Source: Cocos nucifera (taxonomy: Eukaryota; Streptophyta; Magnoliopsida; Arecales; Arecaceae). Taken from it: a stretch of DNA of 64,000 bases. Below the pieces are notes generated by a model. That model worked only from the letters and a program-made list of their open reading frames with translations. It was not told where the DNA came from and did no database searches. Shown piece after piece: positions 22,085 to 32,505 of this stretch (position 1 is the stretch's first letter; every line of letters starts with the position of its first letter). The stretch spans positions 62,001 through 126,000 of the forward strand of contig QRFJ01004181.1 of NCBI GenBank assembly GCA_006176705.1, read 5' to 3'. Position numbers and translations under genes: made by a program.

Positions 22085-24185
22085 ATGCATATTAAATCCA
22101 ATAGTCAAATGGATAAAAATCTTAAAGAACCACCTAGACAGATGAAGAAATATTTTATTTCTTCCATCTATAACTCATTTATTTTATCCAATTATCTAAT
22201 ATTCATACTATCCACTATGAGATCAAGTCGACTACAATCTAGATGCTACCATCCTTCTATAGAAACATCAATGAAGATCCTTACAAGCATCTAGACAAAT
22301 TTTTAGAAACCTGCTCTATGATGAAAATCCAAAATTTGACTGATAATGCCCTTAGACTAATCTTATTTTCTTTTTCATTAAAGGACAAAGCCAAGTACTG
22401 GTTTGGCACAATAGGAAAACCAATCAAAACTTGGGCTGAATTGCAAAGTGAATTTCTTAAAAAATTTTATCTCATATGTCGAACCAACACCATAAGGGAA
22501 GCTATCACTAGATTTGCTCAGCTTTCAAGAAAACAAATTCACGAGTCATAGGAGAGACTTAAGAAACTTCTTAGAAAATGCCCATACCATGGTCTATCTA
22601 AGTGACAAATCGTTCAAGCTTTCTATGAGGATTTAGAAGATCATTATAGATAAATGGTAGATACATCCTATAGAGGTGCATTCATGAACAAAAGTAAGGA
22701 TGAAACCTAATGGTAGATGCATCCTATGGAGGTGCATTCATGAACAAAAGTAAGGATGAAGCCTATGCCTTATTTGAAATTCTGAGTAAAAAACTCAATC
22801 AACTATGCTTCATTATCTTTCTACCAAAAGCAGATAGAAATCTATGATCCAGAATCTAGTTCTAAGACTGATTCAAATCTAATAAATAAAGTAGACCTTC
22901 TTGCCCAGAAATTATATCAATTCCTAATCCTAGGCAAATAATCTCCTATACAATACACATCACCCTCTAATTATCAGAAGATTTATTCAATCTGTGCCAG
23001 CCCAGCCCATCATGTGAGTGAATATCGTACGATTGCATAATTTTCATCTTTTATCCAAGAATAAGTTCAAGCTACAGAAGGCTACTCCAAGCTGGTTAAT
23101 GATCCTTTTTCAAATTCATATAACCCAGATTGGAGGAACCGTCCTAATTTTTTTTAGAGATCACAATAGACTTAGGCTCAGACCCATATTTCACCTATAC
23201 AAAACTATCAAAATAGGCCTCAATATCAGAACTATACCTATAATAATGGTCAGCCTAATTAGTCTATCTAGTCATTATATTATAATCAGCTATCATACCT
23301 ATCTCCTCAATAGACTAATCTAGTCGATGATAGATTTAATTAACTATAATAATTAATTCTAACTGAACAACAATCTATCACTAGGCTAGAAGCTCAAATA
23401 AGATAATTAACTGAGTCTACCATGAAGAGAGAACTAGATTAATTATCGAGCTAATTGATTCTTATAAATAACCCACCTAATATCTACCAACCATCTGGAC
23501 CTAGTTATCAATCTAATATTCCACCTAAGAATCCCCAATTAGAGAATGCCAAAGTAATTTTTAAACTTAAAAATTATAGGATTCTTACAGACCCATACCA
23601 AGATCAGGTGAGAGAGGATAGTACTGATGCTAGCCAAGATAAAAATTTAGAAGAACAGGTTAGTACTGAAACTAACCACAGAAAAATCTAAGCCTGAAAT
23701 TGGTAATGATGCTAGTTCTAATTTAAATAAGACTGACAAAAAAAAAGAAGAGAGTGGATGATTTACTCAAGATATATAAACCTAAAGTCCTATTTCCTTC
23801 ACCCCTAGAAGCTGATTTTTCTGATAAAGAGCAAGAGGCATGCAATGAAGAGCCAATGGAGTTGTTTAAGTAAGATCATATTAATTTACCTCTAGAATTA
23901 AAGCCATCTTTAGTTAGATCTAAATTTGAATATTTAGAACTGAGTAACACCCTCCCAGTACCTACTGCATTAAATTTATCTCTTAATCCAAAAACCCAAT
24001 TCATGTGCATTTTAGAAGAACAAATAGGAGAAACTTTCAACAAACAAGGGTCTGAGAATAGAATCACAAACTATATTCCCATAATTAATAATGAACATAT
24101 TAATAAATAGAGAAGAAATTATCTTCTTGAGATTGGCAATTCAAAACCATTGAAATTTGTCAATCCAATATTTGACATAGGATAG
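22085..24185 (+). pseudogene. Gag of Athila/Tat-type gypsy element G
   Basis: Begins with MHIKSNSQMDKNLKEPP and an MKKYFISSIYNS segment, then the core capsid block: MLPSFYRNINEDPYKHLDKF, the KDKAKYWF and WAELQSEFLKKFY motifs, and AITRFAQ. These are the retrotransposon gag signature of the Athila/Tat group. After HES the frame hits TAG where Trp is usual, then TGA and TAA. A 56-bp tandem duplication (22654-22765) adds a frameshift. Later parts include FKLKNYRILTDPYQDQ (about 23560) and the C-terminus ILEEQIGETFNKQGSEN..NPIFDIG (24006-24185). No zinc knuckle, protease or polymerase follows. Gag would form the virus-like particle in the cytoplasm; this copy cannot be translated intact. Confidence 0.78.
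22654..22765 (+). repeat. 56-bp tandem duplication in gag of element G
   Basis: Two adjacent copies starting ATGGTAGATACATCC (22654) and ATGGTAGATGCATCC (22710), each running to AGTAAGGATGAA. The copies differ at a few transitions. 56 is not a multiple of three, so the duplication breaks the frame. Confidence 0.85.
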
Positions 24186-25432
24186 ATAAGCTGTCTTGTA
24201 TCTGGCTGAAGATGGTAAACTTAGAGCTTGTTGGAAGGCAATCCAATATTTAGTTTTCTTGCATCTAATTTATCTTTTTAGTTTATTTTTTTTAGAATAT
24301 TTTGAATAAGTTGGAGGGAGAGCCAAATTTTTAAAAACCATGCTGAACCATAAATATATTGAGTTAGGCATATTCTTTTTTATTCTTTATTATATCCTTT
24401 ATTTTTTTTCTCCATTGAGGATAATGTCGATTAAGTTGGAGGGAGAATAATAAAATTTTAATTTTTTTAAGTTCTTGAAGAAGTTAGTACTTAGCATTTA
24501 GATATCCAATTATGCTTAAGAATCAAGTTGAACTAAGCATTTTTTAAAAGAAAATTGATGCATAGATCAGAGAATTTATGAGATATTGAGGGATCAAGTA
24601 TTAAGAAAACTCAATAAAGAGTTAATTCTAGAACATAAATAATTTTTCTTTAAGTAATTATAATTTTTTCTACCAATATTAAAGAAGAGTCTACTTTTTA
24701 TGGACTTGTGTATGATAACTATATATTTCTTCACATAAAAAAAATAAAATAAAATAGTTTTTAAGTATTTTTTACTGACTAATCAGGCCTCTTTGCCTAA
24801 GCAAGTATTGAGTTTTGCATCAAAAGGGAAGAAGGATGAAGAAGCTCATTGTAAAGCTAATCTTAACTCGTAGCCTATTTGATTCGAGCTAGTAAACCTG
24901 AGGGATATTTTATATCTAGTGCCCTAAAGTCTACTGATTTGAGAGTCATTGGCTCAGATCTCGCTACATAGATCAAATAGAAAGCTTAAGAGATTAAGAC
25001 ATTAAATAGTAGTACAATATTAAAAAAAGTTTTAAAAAATTAAAAAAATATACATTGGTTTACCATCGAGTAACCAGATTCCGTGCCTATGTAAGTAATA
25101 AAATTCACGTCAAAAAATGGATAATATGAATAAAAAAATTTTAATAAATGAAGGGTGGAAGTAACAATATACTTGCCCATATGAAAGTTTAGATGATTCA
25201 GAGATAAAGATAGAGATAATTTAGAAAGAGTTTAGAAAAATTGAATGTTCTTCACTTAATTTTTAAATTGATAAATATTAATACTCCAATAATATAGCTC
25301 ACTTATCTTCTACTAAACATCAATGGCCATTTTGAAAATTACTTGATAAAATTTAAAACTCTAAAGTTAAAAGATTTTTAAAACTAAATTCTTTTCTTAC
25401 TTAAGAATGAGCAAAGCTTAAGTTGGAAGGTA
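24186..25432 (+). mobile_element. 3' untranslated region of gypsy element G
   Basis: Follows the gag stop with TGGCTGAAGATGGTAAAC (24206), TTGGAAGGCAATCC, the CATTGAGGATAATGTCG..TTAAGTTGGAGGGAG block (24412-24450) and ends in a purine-rich AGCTTAAGTTGGAAGG tract (25416-25430) before the LTR. It mirrors the same region of element F on the opposite strand. Non-coding; short open frames here lack motifs. Confidence 0.72.
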
Positions 25433-27066
25433 CAATAAGTACCATAAATACATCAATAAAAGTATTAATTTATGAATTAATTTATTTTTATTTTTAAAAA
25501 TTAAATATTTTATATATCTATTTTAGAAAATATGATTATAAATGGAAAGAGCTCATTTTTTTTATCACAACCAAATAAATTTGGAGCAAATTAAAGTTAA
25601 AATGGATCCGATATAAATTTTTAAAGAAAAAAAAATAAAAAATAAAAATGGTTAAGCTGGCACACTCAGCCAAGCCGGCATGCTCAGCCAAGCCACCAAA
25701 AATAGCTCAGCCGACATGCCAGCTAGCTGGCCTACTAGCTCGCAAGCCCACGCATAGCAATCCATTAGGCCCGTCGATGCATAGTGAACCGATCAATCGG
25801 TCCACGAAACCAAGCACAGATTGCCAGCTCAGAAGAACATGCCCAATCATAGGCTGCCACATGGTGAACCAAGACCCTTAAGGGGTTAAGAAAAAATCTC
25901 ACACAGCTCATGGGGGCAAAATTGTAATTTCACATGTGAAGGCACATGGTGATTGGTTGTGGTCTATGGTGCGGTCGGTCTATAGGGTTCATAGACATAG
26001 TAATGGTGCCATCCGACGGCTATGGTGGTTTTCGATGAAGATCCAATGGTTGCTATTTTTTCTTGCTTTGATTTGGTTTCCCAGCTTCCATCTACGACGA
26101 TCGAACGAGCAGATCTTCTCCAGAGTGCGATCAAATGGTAGTGAGATCAGATGGCTAAGAATGTTCCCTAGCTTCATTTAAACACCTAGAGCACCATCTA
26201 ACGGCCCAGATTCATCTGATGAACATGATTAGATGGTCCACATTTATTTTGACTTGATTTAGGCTGATATATGCTGGTTTTTGGTGATTTTTTAACCGAT
26301 TGATCCAAATCTGATGGCTAGAAGAGCAGAATTCATCCAGGAACTATTTTAATTCAATTTTTCTTGGGATTACTCTATTTTTGCCAATCAAAACTTCTCC
26401 TTAGTCTCACATTATCTAGTAGCAAAGGTTCCAATCCTCCAACATCTATTTAAAGAACCCCAGGCCCCCAAAATCAAACTATCTTCGATCAAGAAAAGGT
26501 GATGATATAGGGTAAAGCCATGCTTGGGATTCAAGATTGCTTCAAGACAGACGGTGCTGAGAGGAAGAGCTAGACTTCTACACCATCTCAACACCAACGC
26601 CGATCCAAGATCAAGATCACCTACTTCTAGTTTTTTTATTTCTTTTTCTTATCTTTTTAATTCCATGTATTTAAATTTTGAATTATATTTTAATTATGTA
26701 AAATTTATTTTTCTACTCTTTAAATTGTATGCCCTTTATTTTTATTACAAATTTAATTTTATTGATCTTTATTTTTATTGTAAGTAGATGCTAAGATCTG
26801 GGTAGTAGATCTTAGTACCAAATTTTATTTTTATATAATTTAATTTTTTATTATTTATTTTTATTATAATTATAATTTTTATTTTTCAACTTTAATTATA
26901 TTTTAAAATTTTTTTTGTATAATAATCAAAGATTTTAAAATTAAAATACTATCTTCTCTATGGATTCGATTCGACTCGCTACTATCTATGTATTTTTAAT
27001 TATTTTAAGAAGTTAAAATTAAATTAAGAAATATGATGTCCTAACGATAACATTGTGCTCTTATCA
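25433..27066 (+). repeat. 3' LTR of gag-only gypsy element G, plus strand
   Basis: About 1634 bp, starting at CAATAAGTACCATAAAT (TG degraded to CA) and ending ..GTGCTCTTATCA. It is the inverted partner of 17730-19408: shared words include ATTAAAGTTAAAATGGATCCG (cut), the GGCACACTCAGCCAAGCC block and ATGGATTCGATTCGACTC. It follows a purine tract, so it is a 3' LTR. The right flank is a truncated D LTR (27067), into which G appears to have inserted or been joined. Confidence 0.8.
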
Positions 27067-27625
27067 GAGATATTTCAAGACTCCATCAAAATTTTGTTTG
27101 ACTCATATTAAGAGATAGAGCCCTATTAAGACTTCTGTGAACTGTTGAGAAGAGGATTCTCATCCTATTTAAAGGCATGAGGTGCTATGGAGCAAGGACT
27201 GGCATGTGTGGCATAGTGTGGCATGAGTGGCAAGTAGAGGCATGCAGAGAGGCTCAGGAAGCCATCAATAGGAGCTTGGCAGAGCATCGAGTATGTGCAG
27301 CCTAGAGAGACTAAGGTGCTTATAGGTAGCAACAAGTGAATAGCATCCGACATGGAGGCCATGAGGGCAGAGCACCTTGTAACTATTGAGGGTCTTCTTG
27401 AGAATTTTGAGAGAGCTTTTGTGAGGATAGCTTCTAGTTAAGAGAGATTTATGTACAGCGAGTTAAGAGTGGGTGTTCTCCTCTTGTACTTATTTTTTTC
27501 TTTCATAATGGAGCTTTGCATGTCCCATGGAGGCGAGTCTTTAAACTGAGCCACGTACTTGATTATTATTCTTATTTTATCTTTTTTTCTTCTTGCCACA
27601 ATAATCTAGTACTAAATTCTTAACA
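27067..27625 (+). repeat. 5' LTR of copia element D, 5'-truncated
   Basis: Aligns with positions 47260-47821 of the full D LTR (ACTCATATTA.GAGATAGAGCCC, GAGAAGAGGATTC, GTACAGCGAGTT, CTCCTCTTGTACTTATT) and ends ..AATTCTTAACA at 27625, followed by a primer-binding site. The first ~350 bases are missing, lost where the gypsy LTR ends at 27066. Possible TATA-like TCCTATTTAAAGGC at 27162. Confidence 0.8.
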
Positions 27626-27627
27626 AG

Positions 27628-27638
27628 TGATATCAGAG
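27628..27638 (+). other. Primer-binding site of copia element D (degenerate)
   Basis: TGATATCAGAG, one change from TGGTATCAGAG, two bases after the LTR end. Tells that D reads left to right. Confidence 0.75.
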
Positions 27639-27712
27639 TGAGTTGATGTCATAACAATTAGTATTAGAGCCGGGCGATATCAAACCGTAGATTGCAGCAA
27701 TGGTGTTAAAGA

Positions 27713-28474
27713 TTGAAGAATATGGAGAAGATAAGCACAATCAAGGTGGATATCAATAGGTTTGATGAAAAGGATAATTTCTTCTTATGGCAAGCAAGGA
27801 TAAAGGATGTCTTCACCCAACATGGATTGATCGATGCTTTCTTATATGAGAAGATACCAACCATCATGGAGGGGAAGGATTGGAAGCAGATATAGATGTA
27901 GATAGTAAGTATGATCCACTTGTGCCTAGCAGATGATGTCGTGATCCATGCACTTAGCAAGACTTTTTCGATGGTGTTGTGGTCGAAGCATGAGAAGTTG
28001 TATATGGCAAAGTTGCTTACTAATACACTATTCCTTTAGAGGTAGTTCTACCAGCAATGGATGGATGAAGGTCAAAGCGTACATGAGAATCTATCCAGCT
28101 TTCAGAAGATTTTTACCAACCTTCTTAGTATTGATGAAAAAGTTGAGAAGAAGATCAGGGCATTGGTCTTGCTATCTTCGCTTCCATCCTTTTTCGAGTC
28201 TTTGGTGACTGCTCTTCTTGTAAGCAAGAGCACCATCAAGATGGAAGAGATGACTTCGACGATTCTTTGGAATGAGGTTCTCAAGAGAGAGAACTTAGCT
28301 TCAAGCTCAAATGGTGGTAGCTCAGCTTTGACAATTTCTAGAGGAGCAGGCAGTAGAAGATGGAGTGGTAGAGGATCACAAAGTGAACGATCCAAGTTTA
28401 AGATGAGAGACCAAAGTAAGATCAGATGCTACCGGTGTAATGAGTTGGGGCATCAAGTCAAGGATTATTCATAA
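27713..28474 (+). pseudogene. Gag of copia element D (Tork/Tnt1-like)
   Basis: A single frame runs from ATG 27713 to TAA 28472-28474, interrupted by four TAG codons (27893, 27899, 28037, 28043) and no frameshift. N-terminal INRFDEKDNFFLWQARI, then IHLCLADDVV, LWSKHEKLYMAKLL, the NLLSIDEKVE and LVLLSSLPSFFESL blocks and an ILWNEVLKRE helix are classic copia gag. A zinc knuckle CYRCNELGHQVKDY closes it, with the last Cys changed to Tyr. About 253 codons, typical length for this part. It would coat element RNA in particles. The TAG codons probably arose from CAG or TGG by transitions. Confidence 0.82.
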
Positions 28475-28899
28475 CTCAAGAATTGGATGAGGGCTAGCAT
28501 GGCGATGGCCAGTAGCGATACAAAAGGCAATGATGATGTCCTTCTAGTTATAATGAGGTATCTACTTCTTTCTCCTAGTGGATTATGGATTCTGCTTGTT
28601 TCCATCATGTATATTGCAGAGAGGAGTTGTTTGACTTCTTAGAGACTAGTGAGGGCACTATGTTCCTACTAGATAGATCTAGCTGTGAGATCAAAGGCAG
28701 CGAGATGGTCAGCATGAAGCTCCATGATGGAATAGTAAAAAAGTTAGGTGAGGTTCGATACATACCCAGCTTTAAGAAAAATCTAATCTTCCTAAAAAGA
28801 CTGGATTCGATCGGCTTCGGATGGAAAGCTAAAGGAATCCTGAAGGTCATGCACAGTAGTAAGATGGTATTTAAAGGAAGAAAGTATGGAGGACATTAC
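28475..28899 (+). pseudogene. Protease region of copia element D, split by the family A array
   Basis: After the knuckle, residues NWMRASMAMASSDTKGND and then WIMDSACFHHV mark the copia aspartic protease; the usual WxLDSGCSxH active site is changed to DSA and loses the following Ser. The block LGEVRYIPSFKKNLIFLKRL (the 'YVPxxxxNLxSxxxL' signature) and GFGWKAKGILKV follow. The frame stops at GGHY because a 17.7-kb array begins at 28900; it resumes at about 46597 with LMVGSPVPGEA. Protease would cut the polyprotein; this copy is dead. Confidence 0.75.
28895..28899. repeat. Probable target-site duplication ATTAC (left of array)
   Basis: ATTAC lies immediately before the first array LTR; ATTAT follows the last array LTR at 46597-46601. 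Four of five bases match, and joining the flanks restores a GHY-LMVG reading in element D. Confidence 0.75.
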
Positions 28900-31179
28900 T
28901 GTTAGATGAATGCCCTAGAAGCTAGATTAACTGACACTTGTAATGCACTTTCTAGGAGCATTTTTTTAATTTTGACTTAAAATTAATAAAAGATTATTTT
29001 CTTCTACCACATTGTGTGTAAAGTATCTATGATACATTTCTTGAGTTAGTGAAAATGATAATACATATTTTCAAGAGTTAAAAATTTAAGACATGTATTT
29101 TCATAATTAACTCATAAATTACTTTCGATCGTAGGATCATTACTAGAATGGTGATCGATCTGGAAGATCAGTGTACAATCACTTTCTTAGGATAGATGAG
29201 TCTTGAGTCTATGGTATGGAGACACTGGAACAAAAGTATAGGTACTTGTTGAGAATGAGGGCACTGAGCATGACTATCTTGAGTAGTCATAAGGTGGTCT
29301 ACCTTCTCATCGATGACTAAGCTCGATGCTGCAGTTATGTGTATGGTTCTTTGACCTGAGGTGCATCGGTAGTTCATCTTTAGTGGTTATAGTTTGACTA
29401 CACCATAACTCGATCTCCTAGCTATTCAAAATCCTAATGTGTATATTGGCTATAGCACGTGCATTGTAGGAACTGGATCACCCCAAGATGGGATCTATCA
29501 ACCTCGATAGAGGAGTAGTAGTCCTATGATGATCATGAGATCAAGTCCTTAAGACCACGGCCATGGCAGTGTGATATAATAGAAAAGAGTTTTCTATTAG
29601 GGTTTCACATTAGACTCTAATCAAATGATTCAATCATATGATAGGGTGTTGGGTTTGATGAGTTCACCTTAACCCTAATCCTATCAGGACTCATGATAGA
29701 AGAATCCAATCACACGGATAACTGCATCGAGAGGTTCGTATTCAGTTCTGATGGGTTGCCACCATATACTGCTAGGCATCACTGGTGGATTTTGAAAGCA
29801 ATTAGAATGATCTTGATGATCGATAATCATTTTAATTGGGTGATGATCGATGATTCTAGTTGGATGAATTGGAAGAGTTCTAGTCCATCAAAAGATATTT
29901 TGATGATGTCAATGATAAAGATCCTGACATGTCTCATTACCATATGAAACTAAACCTAACTGGATCACACAAATAAAGATTTAGGTCTGGATGTCATCAA
30001 TTAAGCTAATCTAATTTGATTGATTTAGATTAGATCTAATTAAGTTCAAAAAAATCATGCTAGCACATGATTGAGCCAAACATTTTTTTTCTATAGTCAT
30101 TTTATTCATCTCGATTGAGTCAAATTGAATTTGGCTCATCCGAAAATCCTATCCTAGTCTGACTGGAGCTTTTTCAGGTTAGAAAAGTATTATCTTAACC
30201 TGATCTAGGCTTGTCCTAATCCATTGGATGGGAATAGAACAAGACCTGCTAATTTCTAAAACTTTTAAGATAAGGGTCAAGGGTTGACTCGGATGTAGGA
30301 AAGAAGGGATAGGGGGCATGCACCCCCTTAAGAATTTCTAGGGGCACACACCCCCAAGTGTTTTCATGAGAGGGGGAAGGGTGCACATCCCCCTAAGCAT
30401 GCACCCGATATGGATAATGAAGTTGACCCAATCAAATTGGATTTGACCAGGTCAAAGAGTGTTGATGAGATCAAAGACTCTAGAGATTAGTTGCTTGCAC
30501 CACCCTCCTTATTTATTTTGTGTGGCACTTTTTAGGAAATTTTGGATGACGAAACCAGATGAGATTTGATATTAGGCATGGAGATCAGGCCTAAAGTCCA
30601 TAATGATCAAGCAAGCTAGTTGCTTGATGTATTGGGAAACTGAAGTTGGCATAGGAGTCTATTTAAAGACCTTGCACCCTAGGGTTTGTAGGCTTTGATC
30701 TCCCACGTCAAAGTGTTGCTGCCAAACCCATCTCCACATCTCCCCTACTACTCCTCTCTCTCTTCTCCATGCCCATACCAAATTGGGTGAAGGTTTCGCG
30801 ATCAAGTGTCGAGGAAAGCTAAAGCAAAAATCAAAGACAGGATTTCTACATCAAGGGACAAGGTGCTGCCTTTAAAGATTTGTTTGAAGGCTTCATAGAT
30901 CCAAATTTGATCGGATCTTTCGAGATCAGATCCAAAAGGAGAGCACATCCAGAACCAATCCGAGTGGACTTTGGTAGAGTCCAAGCGCCTGTTTACCCTA
31001 AACTGGTAATAATGGTTGTTGCTGTTTTATTTTAATTTTTATATTTTAATATCAGATCATTAGAATTAGATCTGAGAACTTCTAGATCTGATTAGAATAT
31101 GTAAATTTTTTTTTTTAATTCTACTATAGATTAGATCAAATTAGATCGATCTTATGGCAAAAAAATAGTTTTTCCTATA
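28900..31179 (+). repeat. Family A LTR 1 of the array
   Basis: Starts TGTTAGATGAATGCCC, 2280 bp, ends ..TTTCCTATA where CA is degraded, followed by AC and a primer-binding site. A reduced promoter region lies near 30660 (GAGTCTATTTAAAGACC). Strongly diverged from the young LTR by transitions. Confidence 0.88.
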
Positions 31180-31181
31180 AC

Positions 31182-31194
31182 TGGTATCAGAGCT
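31182..31194 (+). other. Primer-binding site of array unit 1
   Basis: TGGTATCAGAGCT two bases after the LTR end; matches the initiator tRNA-Met site except for the last base. Confidence 0.88.
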
Positions 31195-32505
31195 AGGTTT
31201 GTAGTTCTTCAGATCTACTTTAGATCTAATTTTTTATTTTATTTATGATCCCATATTAATGATTTTAGATGTCACATCAAATATGATCAAATCTAAAATC
31301 AGTAGATTAAAAATTTTAATTAATATATGAGATATATTTGATGCATGTTTAGACTAGGTTGATAGAACTATTCTATAAATTATCTAGAATAAAATTTTAT
31401 ATTATATGATCATTTAAAATTTTATTTTTTAAATGTTATATTAGATATATCATATTTGAAATATGCATATGTTGTTTTGATTTTGATACATGAGATATAT
31501 ACAAAGCATGCATAGTTAGATCTTTAATTATATATGTGATAGATGTTGTAGATCTAATAGTTTGTAGTATAATTATTATTTCTGATTAAGGCATTCTTCT
31601 TAGCAGTCTAGTCATAAGAGTAAGAAGGGTTTAAAGATCCTCTCTTTCCATTCGACAGGGTGTTCTTATGGCTGTAGAGGTGCTATATATTTGTTCTTAA
31701 TCAGAAATTAGAATTTAATTTTTTGTAAAATCATAGATCCTAAATCTCTAGAATTTTTATGCATATTTTTGTTTAATGAACCCCACTTAATTAATAATTA
31801 AAATTATGAAATCAATTAGATTAAAAATAATAAATTTTTAGATCTAAGATACCTTCATAAATTTGGGTTTGGATATGGGTAGCTCAATTAGGTCTAGCAG
31901 TTGATCAAACTAAATTAAGAATTGGTTAGATGGGATCAAGAGTATTTAGATTTGATTAGTCCAACAGGATTAAGTTTGGATCAAGATCGACTCATAGTTA
32001 TATATGGTTGATCAAGTTAAGACCTAATTTAGCTCCGCGGTCTGATCCTAGATTGTAGGCTAATCCAATCAGTTCTGATTCGATAATTTGGTATCTAAGG
32101 TAGGTTTGGCAAATATGATTGACTGAATTTTAATTGAAAGCTACTCGATCTAAATGTGTTCTTATTGAGTTAATGGCATATCCCTTCCACCAGTCTTACT
32201 TACCTGACCATTTGGGTCAACCCAGTTTTGGTTTGAGGTGGCTAACGATTCGAGCTAACCCATGCCACTATGTTAGTCATAATTATTATGACTAAATCAA
32301 ATAATGTTTAAGAGATCTAAATCAAATTTTTCTAAGAAAATATTATATTATAGGTCTTCTATCATTGTAGATGTGTAGACCCATCCTGAGATTGATTGTT
32401 CTCGACTGGTTATATTGATTCAGTTGCACTGAAAAGATGCAACCATGTCGATAAGGTATTGAATGCTATGGGTTGGAGGATGGATTGAGCTCAATATTTT
32501 AGATA
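31195..32505 (+). mobile_element. Leader of array unit 1
   Basis: Non-coding leader collinear with 51038-52520. It includes the structured segment at 31582-31704 and ends at GATACAGTGAA, where it jumps straight into the end of gag; about 1.1 kb containing the gag start is deleted. Confidence 0.78.

Noticed and set aside
22085..24185. Host gene candidate
   Set aside because: Residue patterns are those of Athila/Tat gag and the frame is broken by stops and a 56-bp duplication.
17730..27066. Single complete gypsy element bounded by the two gypsy LTRs
   Set aside because: The LTRs are inverted, each preceded by its own purine tract, and their flanks (AACTT and GAGAT) do not match as a duplication.
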